DNA of 64,000 bases from contig NZ_JARXVG010000006.1 of the NCBI RefSeq assembly GCF_029892485.1, positions 399,937-463,936 on the forward strand, in the 5' to 3' direction. The notes under the pieces were generated by a model. That model did not search any database and was not told where the DNA came from. It saw only the letters and a program-made list of their open reading frames with translations. Of the stretch, positions 26,079-33,740 are shown in pieces. Origin of the DNA: Variovorax boronicumulans (lineage in GTDB: Bacteria > Pseudomonadota > Gammaproteobacteria > Burkholderiales > Burkholderiaceae_C). How positions within the stretch are numbered: position 1 is the stretch's first letter; each line of letters opens with the position of its first letter. Both the position numbers and the translations under genes were made by a program.

Positions 26079-27101
26079 ATGTTCAGTTCGCGCAGCCGCC
26101 GCCATTCCACCCTGGCCCTCGCCGCCCTGGCCACTTTGGCCTTTGCCGCATCCTCCGCCTTCGCCGCCGACCAGCCCGTCATCGGCCTGGTCACCAAGAC
26201 CGAGACCAACCCCTTCTTCGTGAAGATGAAAGAGGGCGCGCAGGAAGAAGCCAAGAAGCTCGGCGCCAAGCTGCTCTCGGGCGCGGGCAAGGCCGATGGC
26301 GACAACGCCGGCCAGATCACCGCGATGGAAAACATGATCGCGGCCGGCGCCAAGACCATCCTCATCACGCCCAGCGACGCCAAGGCGATCGTGCCCGCCA
26401 TCAAGAAGGCGCGCGACAAGGGCATCATGGTGATCGCGCTCGACAGCCCGGCCGATCCGCCGGAAGCCACCGACGCGCTCTTCGCCACCAACAACTACAC
26501 CGCCGGCGTGCTGATCGGCGAATACGCCAAGGCCGCGATGGCCGGCAAGCCCGCGAAGATCGTCGCGCTCGACCTGCTGCCGGGCCACCCGGTGGGCGCA
26601 CAGCGCCACAACGGCTTCATGAAGGGCTTCGGCCTCACCGCGAACGACGCCAAGTCGAACGAACTGTCGAAGGCGCCCGAGATCGTCTGCATGGCCGACA
26701 GCTTCGGCGACCAGGCCAAGGCGCAGACCGCGATGGAAAACTGCCTGCAGAAGGCGCCCGATGTGAACCTGGTCTACACGATCAACGAGCCCGCCGCGGC
26801 CGGTGCCTACAACGCGCTCAAGCGCGCGGGCAAGGAGAAGGGCGTGCTGATCGTCTCGGTCGATGGCGGCTGCCAGGGCATCAAGGACACCAACGCCGGC
26901 ATCATCGCCGCGACCTCGCAGCAGTACCCGCTGAAGATGGCCGCCATGGGCGTGGCCGCGGGCGTGGAATTCGCCAAGACCGGCAAGAAGGCCTCGGGCT
27001 ACGTCGACACCGGCGTGACGCTGATCGCCGGCAAGAGCGTGGCGGGCGTCGACAGCAAGGACACCAAGACCGGCGCCGAACTTTGCTGGGGCAAGAAGTA
27101 A
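26079..27101 (+). CDS. frcB: Sugar ABC transporter, periplasmic binding protein (fructose FrcB type)
   Basis: The 340-residue protein has a clear signal peptide ending at SSAFAA and a type-I periplasmic binding fold: DQPVIGLVTKTETNPFFVKMKEGAQEEAKKLGAKL, AGAKTILITPSDAKAIVPAIKKA and GIMVIALDSPADPPEATDALFATNNYTAG. It fits the fructose/ribose group and is closest in pattern to FrcB. A GGAG Shine-Dalgarno lies 10 bases before the ATG. It is the first gene of a binding protein / permease / ATPase / ROK regulator set. Fructose is the expected ligand from the family; related members take mannose or ribose. Confidence 0.9.
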   Translation: MFSSRSRRHSTLALAALATLAFAASSAFAADQPVIGLVTKTETNPFFVKMKEGAQEEAKKLGAKLLSGAGKADGDNAGQITAMENMIAAGAKTILITPSDAKAIVPAIKKARDKGIMVIALDSPADPPEATDALFATNNYTAGVLIGEYAKAAMAGKPAKIVALDLLPGHPVGAQRHNGFMKGFGLTANDAKSNELSKAPEIVCMADSFGDQAKAQTAMENCLQKAPDVNLVYTINEPAAAGAYNALKRAGKEKGVLIVSVDGGCQGIKDTNAGIIAATSQQYPLKMAAMGVAAGVEFAKTGKKASGYVDTGVTLIAGKSVAGVDSKDTKTGAELCWGKK

Positions 27102-27128
27102 ACAGGTAGCCCCAGGGAGGACACATCG

Positions 27129-28088
27129 ATGGCGAAATCTGCAAAGCACCACATTCCGTGGGGGGCCCTCGGGCCGTGGCTGGCCCTGCTCGGCGCATGC
27201 ATCTTCTTTGCGACGCAGTCCGAGCGTTTTCTGACGGGCGAGAACCTCTCGCTGATCCTGCAGCAGGTGATGGTGGTCGGCGTGATCGCCATCGGCCAGA
27301 CGCTGATCATCCTCACGGCGGGCATCGACCTGTCGTGCGGCATGGTGATGGCGCTGGGCAGCATCATCATGACGAAGTTCGCCACCGAGCTGGGCATGCC
27401 GGTTCCGATCGCTGTCCTCTGCGGCATCGGCGTGACGACGCTCTTCGGGCTCATCAACGGCCTGCTGGTCACGCGCATCAAGCTGCCGCCTTTCATCGTG
27501 ACGCTGGGCACGCTGAACATCGCGTTCGCGATCACGCAGCTGTACTCGTCTTCGCAGACCATCACCGACCTGCCCACCGGCCTCACGGGGCTGGGCACCA
27601 CCTTCGCCATCGGCAGCGCCGAAGTGGCGTGGGGCTCGGTGCTGATGGTGGCGCTCTACGGCCTCGCGTGGTTCGTGCTGCGCGAGACGGGCGCGGGCCG
27701 GCATATCTATGCGGTGGGCAACAACGCCGAGGCCACGCGGCTGGTCGGCATTCCGACGCAGCGCGTGCTGCTCGGTGTGTACGTGGCGGCGGGCCTGCTG
27801 TACGGCATTGCCTCGCTGCTGTCGGTGGCGCGCACCGGCGTGGGCGACCCCAATGCAGGCCAGACCGAGAACCTCGACGCCATCACGGCGGTGGTGCTCG
27901 GCGGCACCAGTCTCTTCGGCGGTCGCGGCATCGTGCTGGGTTCGCTGATCGGCGTGCTGATCGTGGGCGTGTTCCGCAACGGGCTCACGCTGATGGGCGT
28001 GTCGTCGATCTATCAAGTGCTGGTGACCGGCGTGCTGGTGATTCTTGCGGTGGCCGCGGACCAGCTCTCGCGCAAGGGGGCCCGCTGA
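27129..28088 (+). CDS. frcC: Sugar ABC transporter permease (FrcC type)
   Basis: The 319-residue protein has about nine hydrophobic segments and the BPD_transp_2 (RbsC-like) motif blocks: IGQTLIILTAGIDLSCGMVMALGS, INGLLVTRIKLPPFIVTLGTLNI, and AVVLGGTSLFGGRGIVLGSLIGVLIVGVFRNGL. It forms the membrane channel of the importer with the adjacent ATPase and binding protein. AGGGAGGACA lies just before its ATG. The stop TGA overlaps the ATG of the ATPase gene, indicating coupling. Confidence 0.93.
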   Translation: MAKSAKHHIPWGALGPWLALLGACIFFATQSERFLTGENLSLILQQVMVVGVIAIGQTLIILTAGIDLSCGMVMALGSIIMTKFATELGMPVPIAVLCGIGVTTLFGLINGLLVTRIKLPPFIVTLGTLNIAFAITQLYSSSQTITDLPTGLTGLGTTFAIGSAEVAWGSVLMVALYGLAWFVLRETGAGRHIYAVGNNAEATRLVGIPTQRVLLGVYVAAGLLYGIASLLSVARTGVGDPNAGQTENLDAITAVVLGGTSLFGGRGIVLGSLIGVLIVGVFRNGLTLMGVSSIYQVLVTGVLVILAVAADQLSRKGAR

Positions 28089-28885
28089 TGAACGCAGTAG
28101 CCAACCCCAAGATCGTCATGCAGGCCAAGGGCCTGGTGAAGCGCTACGGCCAGGTCACCGCGCTCGACGGCGTGGACTTCGAACTGCGCGAAGGCGAGAT
28201 CCTCGCGGTGATCGGCGACAACGGCGCGGGCAAGTCCTCGCTCATCAAGGCGCTCTCGGGCGCGACCATTCCCGACGAGGGCGAGATCCTGCTCGATGGC
28301 AAGACGGTGCAGTTCCGCAATCCGCTCGATGCGCGGCGCGCGGGCATCGAAACGGTCTACCAGGACCTGGCCGTCGCCCCCGCGATGACCATCTACGAAA
28401 ACCTGTTCCTCGGCCGCGAACTGCGCCGCCCCGGGTTCCTCGGCAACGTGCTGCGCATGCTCGACAAGAAGAAGATGCTGCAGGAAAGCGCGGCCCGCAT
28501 GGCGGACCTGAAGGTCGGCATCCAGTCGATGACGCAGGCGGTCGAAACGCTCTCGGGCGGCCAGCGCCAGTGCGTGGCGGTCGCGCGCAGCGCTGCTTTC
28601 GCGCGGCACGTGGTCATCATGGACGAGCCCACCGCCGCGCTCGGCGTGAAGGAGGGCAACATGGTGCTCGAACTCATCCGCCGGGTGCGCGACCGGGGCC
28701 TGCCCGTGGTACTCATCAGCCACAACATGCCGCATGTGTTCGAGGTGGCCGACCGCATCCACGTTGCGCGCCTGGGCAAGCGCGCGGCCGTGCTCAATCC
28801 GAAGCACATCAGCATGAGCGACACGGTGGCCGTGATGACCGGCGCCATGAGCGCCGACCAGTTGCCTCCGGAGGCGCATGCCTGA
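28088..28885 (+). CDS. frcA: Sugar ABC transporter ATP-binding protein (FrcA type)
   Basis: The 265-residue protein has one ABC domain: Walker A GDNGAGKSS near residue 45, signature LSGGQRQCVAVARS, and Walker B HVVIMDEPTAAL. The single domain separates it from the double-domain RbsA type (about 500 residues) and supports assignment to the fructose FrcA group. It is in a tight operon, with its ATG overlapping the permease stop and its stop overlapping the start of the ROK regulator gene by eight bases. Confidence 0.93.
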   Translation: MNAVANPKIVMQAKGLVKRYGQVTALDGVDFELREGEILAVIGDNGAGKSSLIKALSGATIPDEGEILLDGKTVQFRNPLDARRAGIETVYQDLAVAPAMTIYENLFLGRELRRPGFLGNVLRMLDKKKMLQESAARMADLKVGIQSMTQAVETLSGGQRQCVAVARSAAFARHVVIMDEPTAALGVKEGNMVLELIRRVRDRGLPVVLISHNMPHVFEVADRIHVARLGKRAAVLNPKHISMSDTVAVMTGAMSADQLPPEAHA

Positions 28886-30101
28886 TGCGGAGGCTCCTGC
28901 GCGCCCGCCCGACCTGTTGCGCCCGCGTGGCTCCAACCAGGTCGGCATGCGCCAGTTCAACGAGCGCGTGGTGCTGCAGGCGCTGCGCGTTCACGCGAGC
29001 CTGCCCAAGGCCGACCTCGCGCGGCTCACCGGGCTGAGCGCGCAGACCATCGGGCTCATCACTGCGCGGCTCGAGGAAGACGGGCTCATCGTCAAGCAGA
29101 ACCGCGTGCGCGGGCGCATCGGCCAGCCTTCGGTGCCGCTGGCGCTGAACCCTGACGGCGCCTTCGCCATCGGCATCAAGGTGGGTCGGCGCGGCGCGGA
29201 ATGGCTGCTGATCGACTTCGCCGCGCAGGTGCGCGAGCGCCACGCCATCAGCTACGACTTTCCGGATGCGGACGCATTGCTGCCGGCGATTGCGCAGCAC
29301 ATCCATCGATTGCGCGACGGGCTGGGTCCGCTCGCCGCACGCAATGTGGGCGCAGGGCTGGCCGCGCCATTCCTGCTGGGCGGCTGGCACCGGACGCTGG
29401 GCCTGTCGAAGACGCAGTCGGACGAGTGGAACCAGATGAACCTCCTGGCCGAGGTGCGGGCGCGCACCGACGTGCCGGTGAGCTTCGCGCGCGACACCGT
29501 CGCCGCCTGCGTGGCCGAGCTGGTCGGCGGGCGCGGGCACGACCTGAAGAGCTTTCTGTACATCTTCGTCGACACCTTCGTGGGCGGCGGGCTGGTCATC
29601 GATTCGCACCTGCACACGGGCACGCACGGCAATGCGGGCGCGCTGGCGTCGTTGCCGATGCAATCCGTGCGGGCCGATGGCGCACTGCCGTCGCAAGTGA
29701 TGGCCGAGGCCTCGCTATGGGAGCTGGAACAGCGCCTGCAAGGCGAAGGGCTGGACCCCACCGCGGCCTACGACGACCGGGCGCTGCAGCCGCCCTTTGC
29801 CGCGGCAACGCAGACATGGCTCAGCTCCGCATCGCTGGCGCTGGCGCATGCCATCGTCAGCAGCACCGCCGTGCTCGATCTTGCCGACGTGGTGATGGAC
29901 GGCTCCATGTCACGTGCATTGCTGCAGGCCTTGCTCGACCAGACGCGCATCGCGCTGGCGCAGTGCAACTGGGAAGGCCTGTGGGCGCCCCGGCTGCACG
30001 GAGGCAGGGTGGGTGCGCAGGCATGTGCGCTAGGTGGGGCGATGTTGCCGCTGCACGCGAACTTCGCGCCGGACCACGATGTGTTCTTGAAGGCTGGTTG
30101 A
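28878..30101 (+). CDS. ROK family transcriptional regulator
   Basis: The 407-residue protein has an N-terminal winged helix (LPKADLARLTGLSAQTIGLITARLEEDGLI) and a C-terminal ROK fold (FLYIFVDTFVGGGLVIDSHLHTGTHGNAGAL). It is a NagC/XylR-type sugar-responsive regulator rather than a kinase. The usual ROK zinc motif (Cys-x-Cys-Gly-x-x-Gly-Cys) is not visible. Translational overlap with frcA makes the ABC genes its likely target, with the transported sugar or its phosphate as effector. No sugar kinase is encoded next to it. Confidence 0.88.
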   Translation: MPDAEAPARPPDLLRPRGSNQVGMRQFNERVVLQALRVHASLPKADLARLTGLSAQTIGLITARLEEDGLIVKQNRVRGRIGQPSVPLALNPDGAFAIGIKVGRRGAEWLLIDFAAQVRERHAISYDFPDADALLPAIAQHIHRLRDGLGPLAARNVGAGLAAPFLLGGWHRTLGLSKTQSDEWNQMNLLAEVRARTDVPVSFARDTVAACVAELVGGRGHDLKSFLYIFVDTFVGGGLVIDSHLHTGTHGNAGALASLPMQSVRADGALPSQVMAEASLWELEQRLQGEGLDPTAAYDDRALQPPFAAATQTWLSSASLALAHAIVSSTAVLDLADVVMDGSMSRALLQALLDQTRIALAQCNWEGLWAPRLHGGRVGAQACALGGAMLPLHANFAPDHDVFLKAG

Positions 30102-30142
30102 GAGGCCGCTGGCGCAGCAGCGCACCTCATGCACGCCTCGGC

Positions 30143-30607
30143 TTACTTGCCGCAGGTGCCCGGCTGCGCCAGGCCGAGTTTGGCGACATCGGCCTTGCCT
30201 TGCGCCTCCGGAATCTGCTCCAGGTCGGCACCGCCCACGAAAGCGCCCATCTTGATGAACTGCCGAACGAAGTAGTTCTTGCCGGCTTCCATGAACAGCT
30301 CCATGGAATTGGGCGAGAACTCCGATTCCGTTTCGATCTTGTTCTTCTTGCCGCCCTCGACCTGCGTGTAGAAGAACACGTCGGATGCGCTCTCGCCCAG
30401 GCACTTGCCGTTGACCCGGATGTCCTTCTTCAAGGCCTTGCCCACGAAGCTGTTGCGATAGACATAAAGGCCGGACTTCCCGGTGTCCGGGGCACTGAAC
30501 TGCTTGGCCTTGTCACTCTCCTCTTTGCTGGCCATGTTGACGGAGGCGCACCCTGTCATCAGCAGTGCCGACAAGACAACGATGGCGCTCTTGTGATTGA
30601 TCTTCAT
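30143..30607 (-). CDS. DUF2846-like lipoprotein
   Basis: The 154-residue protein has a lipoprotein signal peptide with lipobox LMTGC (Cys19), so it is exported and lipidated. The mature part contains SGLYVYRNSFVGKALKKDIRVNGKCLGESASDVFFYTQVEGGKK, which fits the DUF2846 family of small outer-membrane-associated lipoproteins, with two further Cys that could form a disulfide. The role is unknown. The gene stands alone and converges with the ROK regulator gene. Confidence 0.82.
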   Translation of the reverse strand: MKINHKSAIVVLSALLMTGCASVNMASKEESDKAKQFSAPDTGKSGLYVYRNSFVGKALKKDIRVNGKCLGESASDVFFYTQVEGGKKNKIETESEFSPNSMELFMEAGKNYFVRQFIKMGAFVGGADLEQIPEAQGKADVAKLGLAQPGTCGK

Positions 30608-30788
30608 TTTTTGTGATCTCGGTTGTTCACAGAAGACCGGGTGCTCCCCGCACCCGACCGCTGCGGCGGGGTGCCGCGAGCGGCGCCATTATGCTTTTTG
30701 CTTCAAGGCGTAACCGAGATTCAGGCGTCGAATTCCCGCCAGATGTGGCGTTCCAGAAACTTGCCCGGGCGGTGATCCGCCGCGGCGT

Positions 30789-31244
30789 TTACTGGTTCGC
30801 CGATGCGTGCAGGTCGCGCGGCAGCCGCAGCGTGCTTGCGCGCGCGCCTTCGGGGCAGGGTCCGTCGGAATAGATCGCATCGCCCTCGGGCATGACGCAC
30901 TTGTGCACTTCGGTGACAGCGGGCACGGCCTTGGCGGGCTTTTCCGAGGGCAAGGTCACCGGGGCTTCGAAGCTGGCGTTCGTCAGCTGCACCGCCTGGG
31001 GCGCGGGAACGGCCGGCACCGTGCGCTGCTCGGCCGTTCTCGTGGGCTCTACATAGGCGGGCATGACCGCAGGCGGCGGGGCCGGGGTGCGTGCCGCGCT
31101 CTCTTGCACCAGGTCTTTCAGGGTCACATAGAAAAGGGACATCGCCACCAGCGCTACGGCCAGGCAGGGCGCCCAGTACCGTTCGGAGCCCCGTTCGGAG
31201 CCGGAGCCCGATGGGGCCGTCCGCGAACTCAGCGCCGCGGCCAT
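30789..31244 (-). CDS. Single-pass membrane protein with DUF4124-like C-terminus
   Basis: The 151-residue protein has one membrane segment (CLAVALVAMSLFYVTL, about residues 27-42), a Pro/Ala-rich stalk and a C-terminal segment HKCVMPEGDAIYSDGPCPEGA, which resembles the DUF4124 pattern (Tyr-Ser-Asp-x-Pro-Cys-Pro). DUF4124 domains are periplasmic and of unknown role, often in small exported proteins. The start ATG at 31244 lies 16 bases inside the preceding gene, so the two are probably cotranscribed and coupled. I infer that the C-terminal part is periplasmic. Confidence 0.7.
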   Translation of the reverse strand: MAAALSSRTAPSGSGSERGSERYWAPCLAVALVAMSLFYVTLKDLVQESAARTPAPPPAVMPAYVEPTRTAEQRTVPAVPAPQAVQLTNASFEAPVTLPSEKPAKAVPAVTEVHKCVMPEGDAIYSDGPCPEGARASTLRLPRDLHASANQ

Positions 31245-31486
31245 GCCAGGCCTCCGCTCTGGAGCGCGCCGGCGAGCTTCGAGATGCCGCCCGTGCCGCT
31301 CGCAGCCCGCCCGATCAGCGCGCCCCCGGCCGCGCCAGCGGCGATGCGCATGAGGAACGATCGGCTGCGGCCCGCCGCAAGAAGCAGCAGCACGCCGGCG
31401 CCGAGCACGACCAGGTGCTCGCCGGGGTAATCGGCGCGCGCGGCATCTACTTTCTTGAACTTGTCGACTGTTTCTTCCAGGCTCAT
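31229..31486 (-). CDS. Small membrane protein, unknown function
   Basis: The 85-residue product (MSLEETVDKFKKVDAARADY at the start) has a short acidic-basic N-terminal helix, a hydrophobic segment (HLVVLGAGVLLLLAAG, about residues 24-39), and a second Gly/Ala-rich weak segment (IAAGAAGGALIGRAA). The layout is like small inner-membrane proteins of the glycine-zipper type. It overlaps the DUF4124-like gene by 16 bases. I do not recognise the family. The choice of the ATG at 31486 rather than 31501 is supported by the sequence character only. Confidence 0.6.
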   Translation of the reverse strand: MSLEETVDKFKKVDAARADYPGEHLVVLGAGVLLLLAAGRSRSFLMRIAAGAAGGALIGRAASGTGGISKLAGALQSGGLAWPRR

Positions 31487-31652
31487 GGCTGAAGCTCCCA
31501 ATGGTGTTCAGCGATTCTTGGCGGCGGGTGCAGTCACCCTTGTAGGCCTGCGCCATGCACCGCGACGGAATTCGTCCCGAAAACGACGCGGACAAGAGCG
31601 CATCGCCCCCGTGTCTCGATAATGCGGTCCCCTTGCAGAGAACCGGGAAAAC

Positions 31653-32294
31653 ATGAGTGCCGCAGATTTCCTTTTCGCCCCCGAGGTGCAAAAGCTCTTG
31701 ATGGTCGCCTACGCGGCGCCCGACCAACCCTTTTCTTCCAGCGAACTGGCCCAGCGAACGAAGCTCGCCCCCGACGACGTGGCGCGCACCCTGGAGCACC
31801 TCGTCGGCAGCGGCATCCTGAAGCGGCACAAGCCCAAGGCGGACGAAGCCGAGACCGTCTCCATCGACCGCGCGTTCCTCTTCCACGACGAACTGCGCAG
31901 CATCGCGCTGAAGTCGTTCGCCGCGGCCGAGCCGGTGCGCGCGATGCTGCGCAGCAAGTTCAAGGATTCGGTGCTGCGCGCCTTCGTGCTGAACGAGGAC
32001 AAGGACGGCACCCTCGAACTCCTCGTCGTGCACGGCCAGCTGACGCCCGACGAAGCGGCCATGACGGCCGCCTGCCGGAAGCTCTCGAAGAGCATCCACC
32101 GACACCTGAAGGTGCACGTCATCCCGAACGCGAGGTTCAACGGCCTCACGCCGCGCGATCCGCTCATGCCCAAGCCCTCGGCGCTCGAGATCATCAAGCT
32201 CGGAGATACGAAGGCCCAATTGCCCGTCGAGAGGGTCGGCCTCCTGCAAAGCGCGAAGAAGAAATTGGCCGCGCTGTCCCGCCCGTCGGCCTGA
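31653..32294 (+). CDS. Winged-helix protein with possible degenerate nucleotidyltransferase-like domain
   Basis: The 213-residue protein starts with a winged helix (SSELAQRTKLAPDDVARTLEHLVGSGILKRHKP), followed by a region FKDSVLRAFVLNEDKDGTLELLVVHGQLTPDEAAMTAACRKLSK that recalls the alpha/beta core of MNT-type nucleotidyltransferases but lacks the Gly-Ser and Asp-x-Asp active-site motif. It may be a transcription factor of the wHTH plus pseudo-nucleotidyltransferase type. The function is unknown. It is divergent from the small membrane gene pair and convergent with the DUF6194-like gene, five bases away. Confidence 0.7.
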   Translation: MSAADFLFAPEVQKLLMVAYAAPDQPFSSSELAQRTKLAPDDVARTLEHLVGSGILKRHKPKADEAETVSIDRAFLFHDELRSIALKSFAAAEPVRAMLRSKFKDSVLRAFVLNEDKDGTLELLVVHGQLTPDEAAMTAACRKLSKSIHRHLKVHVIPNARFNGLTPRDPLMPKPSALEIIKLGDTKAQLPVERVGLLQSAKKKLAALSRPSA

Positions 32295-32299
32295 GCGCG

Positions 32300-32710
32300 C
32301 TACCTGGTCTTGTCTCTCGCCGCCGCGAGGCTGCGGGCTTCGGCGATCAGTGGCTTCACGGTCTCGAAGGTCTTGGCGCCCGGGTTGATCACACTGACCC
32401 AGTACATCTTTGCGTACACAGGGTGTGGCATCAACCGGTCGAGCGCGGCGAAGTCGATGCCGACCGGCTCTTGCTCGCCGAACAGCGCGCGAAACGTCTC
32501 CTTGCCGACGCCCACGTTGAGGCGAAAGACGCCGGGGCGGTTCAGGTTCGAAGCGCTGTCGGACTCGCTGTCCTTCGTGACGATGGTGGCGAATGGAAAC
32601 TTGTTGTCCGCGCCATGAAAGAAGAAGGTGTTGTCGTCGGCCACCTGGAAATGGCCGCCGCCGAGCGAGTCGATGATGTGCTGGGTGATGTCGTCTTCGG
32701 TCATGGGCAT
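32300..32710 (-). CDS. DUF6194-like protein
   Basis: The 136-residue protein reads MPMTEDDITQHIIDSLGGGH at the start, then FFFHGADNKFPFATIVTKDSE, RPGVFRLNVGVGKETFRALFG and DRLMPHPVYAKMYWVSVINPG. This matches the small cytoplasmic DUF6194 family, whose role is unknown; the fold looks related to MmcQ/YjbR proteins in the way the C-terminal segment describes a Trp-Val-x-Val strand. Two ATG codons (32710 and 32704) are possible. It is followed upstream, on the same strand, by the Bug-type gene ending at 32716. Confidence 0.72.
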   Translation of the reverse strand: MPMTEDDITQHIIDSLGGGHFQVADDNTFFFHGADNKFPFATIVTKDSESDSASNLNRPGVFRLNVGVGKETFRALFGEQEPVGIDFAALDRLMPHPVYAKMYWVSVINPGAKTFETVKPLIAEARSLAAARDKTR

Positions 32711-32715
32711 GTTCT

Positions 32716-33726
32716 TCAGGGTTTCCAGCGGCGCAATCCGAGTTCGTCCGCGAGGGCCTGGTAGGTCTTGATGCGGGCCTGCACGTAGTCGTCGAGCGCG
32801 GCGCCGGTGAGCGCGAAAGGATAAAGGCTGTGCCGCTCGCGCAGTGCCGCATAGCCGGGCGCAGCCACGGCTTCTGCGAATGCGGCGGTCCATGCGCGCA
32901 CGGCCGCATCCGGCACGTTGGCACTGAGGTACAGGCCGCGCACGGTGGGCCAGACGATGTCCACGCCTTGTTCGCGCGCGGTCGGCACGCCGGTGAGCGC
33001 ACCGCCGAGCCGTGTTTCCGACAGCACCGCCAGGATGCGCACCGCCGCGCCGCCTGCGGTGGCCTGCAGCGCCTCGGCCGCATCGCCGGGGAACACGTCC
33101 ACATGCTTGCCCTGCAGCGCGCCCAGCGCATCGCCGCCGCCTTCGAAGGAGACAAAACGCATCGCCTTGTGGTCGCGGCCCGCGGCGCGCACCAGCAGCG
33201 CGGCCTTCACCCAGTCCTGGCTGCCGACCGTGCCGCCTGCACCGAAGGCCATGCGGGAAGGGTCTTGCCGCAGGGCGGCGACCAGGTCCTGCAGGCGCTT
33301 GTAGGGGGAGTCGCGGTGCACGGCGATCACGCCGTAGTCGGTGCCGAGCGTGGCGATCCAGCGCACCGCAGAAGGGGGATGCGGGCCGAAGCGGCCCTGC
33401 GCGAGGTTGAGCAGCGAGCCGCTGGAGAACGCGACCAGCGTGCCCGGACCGCCAAGGCGGCCGGTGGCGATGCGGTCGAACGCAACCGCGCCGATGCCGC
33501 CCGGCAGGTAGCGCTGGCCGAGCGGCGGGCGCGACGGGCGCACCGCCTGAAGCGCATCGCGCGCGAGCGTGCAGGTGAGGTCGAAGCCGCCGCCGGCCTT
33601 CGCGGGGATCACGCAGTCGGCCGCGGCCAGCGAAGGGTCGCCGGACTGCGCCGCGGCGATGCCGGGCACGAGCAGTGCAGAGAGCGCGCAGAGCGCATGG
33701 CGGCGGGTGGAAGAGGGCATCTGCAT
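32716..33726 (-). CDS. Bug-family tripartite tricarboxylate transporter substrate-binding protein
   Basis: The 336-residue protein has a signal peptide ending at GIAAAQ. The mature part has the Bug/TctC pattern: CVIPAKAGGGFDLTCTLARDALQ, QRYLPGGIGAVAFDRIA, AFGAGGTVGSQDWVKAALL and VSFEGGGDALGALQGKHVDVFPGDAAEAL. The two early Cys flanking the ligand loop are typical of the TctC citrate-type subset. It would bind a carboxylate in the periplasm and may deliver it to TctAB or signal through the sensor kinase encoded next. The gene is just downstream of the TctE-like kinase gene and probably in the same transcript. No TctA or TctB gene is nearby. Confidence 0.88.
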   Translation of the reverse strand: MQMPSSTRRHALCALSALLVPGIAAAQSGDPSLAAADCVIPAKAGGGFDLTCTLARDALQAVRPSRPPLGQRYLPGGIGAVAFDRIATGRLGGPGTLVAFSSGSLLNLAQGRFGPHPPSAVRWIATLGTDYGVIAVHRDSPYKRLQDLVAALRQDPSRMAFGAGGTVGSQDWVKAALLVRAAGRDHKAMRFVSFEGGGDALGALQGKHVDVFPGDAAEALQATAGGAAVRILAVLSETRLGGALTGVPTAREQGVDIVWPTVRGLYLSANVPDAAVRAWTAAFAEAVAAPGYAALRERHSLYPFALTGAALDDYVQARIKTYQALADELGLRRWKP

Positions 33727-33740
33727 TGGGGTTGTGCCAG

